Shown: one piece after another, positions 63,421 through 64,000 of the stretch | Layout of the letters: each line of letters starts with the position of its first letter | Position numbering within the stretch: position 1 is the first letter of the stretch | NCBI RefSeq assembly: GCF_001721645.1 | Contig: NZ_CP017141.1 | Coordinates: forward strand, 5,084,001 to 5,148,000 | Length of the DNA: 64,000 nt | Source of the DNA: Pedobacter steynii | Lineage (GTDB): Bacteria; Bacteroidota; Bacteroidia; Sphingobacteriales; Sphingobacteriaceae | Direction of reading: 5' to 3' | Made by a program: the position numbers and the translations under genes | The notes under the pieces: generated by a model | The model's input: only the letters and a program-made list of their open reading frames with translations | What the model was told of the DNA's origin: nothing | Databases searched by the model: none

Positions 63421-63951
63421 TTAAAATGAAATGCCAAACTGGAAACCAATACCAAAAGAAGATGGAAGTTCGTTTCCAAAGCGGGCAGGTAAAGGAACCG
63501 CAATGAAATAGCTGCTGCCCTTATTTTTCTTAATTACTTTGTTCAATACGGGAGTGAGGCCATACCTGCCGGATGTTTCAAAGGCCGCGCGACCTGCAAA
63601 AGTAAAACCACCACCAAGGGCGACAAGAATCCCGGGATGAAATAAGACGTTGTTTACTTTGCTGCTCTTACCGGTGGCTTTTACAAAAGGTACAATTTCA
63701 GTGCTGAAACCGATTGTTGCACTCTTCCATATGTTGATCCCTATCGGCATTCCAACCACGTAGCTGTCTTTAAAATTTGTATGGGCTCCGTCGGAACTAA
63801 AAGTAACAATGGGATGGACAATCCCAACATAGCCGGCTATTTTGGGATAGGTCTGCGCAGATGCCTGCAGACCATAATTATTAATGAAAATCAAAAAGAT
63901 CAGACCGCCAAAAAAGGGACTGAATCGGGTTTTATAGACTGTAGATCGCAT
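63421..63951 (-). CDS. Small outer-membrane beta-barrel-like protein, function unknown
   Basis: 176 aa exported protein; signal peptide about residues 1-32 (LQASAQT). The body alternates hydrophobic and polar residues with Gly/aromatic turns and ends in the aromatic residue of FGISF, typical for small outer-membrane barrels. I do not recognise a family. It is co-directional with and immediately upstream of chrA, so it may take part in the same anion or metal-stress response. Confidence 0.7.
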   Translation of the reverse strand: MRSTVYKTRFSPFFGGLIFLIFINNYGLQASAQTYPKIAGYVGIVHPIVTFSSDGAHTNFKDSYVVGMPIGINIWKSATIGFSTEIVPFVKATGKSSKVNNVLFHPGILVALGGGFTFAGRAAFETSGRYGLTPVLNKVIKKNKGSSYFIAVPLPARFGNELPSSFGIGFQFGISF

Positions 63952-64000
63952 AGCACAAGGCTACGGACCTTATAGAAAATAAAATAGAATGGTTTTAACT

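Noticed and set aside
1-64000. tRNA, rRNA or insertion sequences
   Set aside because: No cloverleaf-like tRNA, rRNA core sequence, transposase-like ORF or terminal repeats were recognised by eye; a tRNAscan-SE and ISfinder run would settle it.

Overview
The window looks like the chromosome of a soil or plant-associated Bacteroidota of the Sphingobacteriaceae (Pedobacter-like). The evidence is two SusC/SusD pairs, two hybrid two-component systems (HTCS), lipoproteins with Cys-Lys after the lipobox, TAnnTTTG-type -7 boxes, few Shine-Dalgarno sites and moderate GC content. This placement is inferred from gene content, not from a marker gene. Most of the 64 kb is one large polysaccharide or glycoprotein utilisation region built around L-arabinose.

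Layout. 1-482: 3' end of galactose mutarotase. 580-8363 (minus strand): the catabolic operon araB-araD-GH27-araA-SSS symporter, preceded by araR, a Nudix-type arabinose regulator. 8537-16107 (plus): exo-acting set GH43, GH51, tandem GH43-GH43 and a GH105/BNR-4 propeller fusion. 16132-20178 (minus): HTCS1. 20665-30552 (plus): PUL1 with SusC, SusD, two surface lipoproteins (DUF5000 and DUF4998/DUF5013 types), GH16 and a lipoprotein with an HExxH motif. 30728-43416 (plus): HTCS2, SusC2, SusD2, GH30 and GH35. 43461-47251: a second SSS symporter, myo-inositol oxygenase and a LacI regulator. 47383-53082: GH127 and GH146-type beta-L-arabinofuranosidases around a WGR/DUF4240 protein. 53343-57462: AraC regulator, DUF885 metallopeptidase-like protein and APC amino-acid permease. 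57636-59180: a second GH51. 59261-63951: less related genes (a secreted carboxypeptidase-regulatory-like protein, a UvrA2-like ABC protein, ChrA, a small outer-membrane protein).

How it fits together. SusCD pairs import oligosaccharides, periplasmic GHs strip arabinose and galactose, and AraABD send arabinose to the pentose phosphate pathway. The enzyme set (alpha-Araf by GH43/GH51, beta-L-Araf by GH127/146, probable beta-L-Arap by GH27, probable beta-1,3- and beta-1,6-galactan by GH16 and GH30, beta-Gal by GH35, uronic caps by GH105/BNR-4) fits plant arabinogalactan proteins and extensins better than pectic arabinan alone. The window holds no pectate or rhamnogalacturonan-backbone lyase. Two peptidase-like proteins and an amino-acid permease suggest the protein core may be used as well; this is an inference.

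Regulation seen in the DNA. Six copies of an inverted repeat, TAANCGT-N7-ACGNTTA, lie upstream of araB, the GH43 operon (beside araR), susC1, the AraC gene and, twice, the second GH51. They are candidate AraR operators, and several overlap a -33 box. A separate motif of C-runs followed by TATT, repeated at about 20 bp, lies upstream of susC1, HTCS2 and susC2 and is a candidate HTCS site. A LacI-type operator precedes the LacI gene. No tRNA, rRNA, IS element or CRISPR array was recognised.
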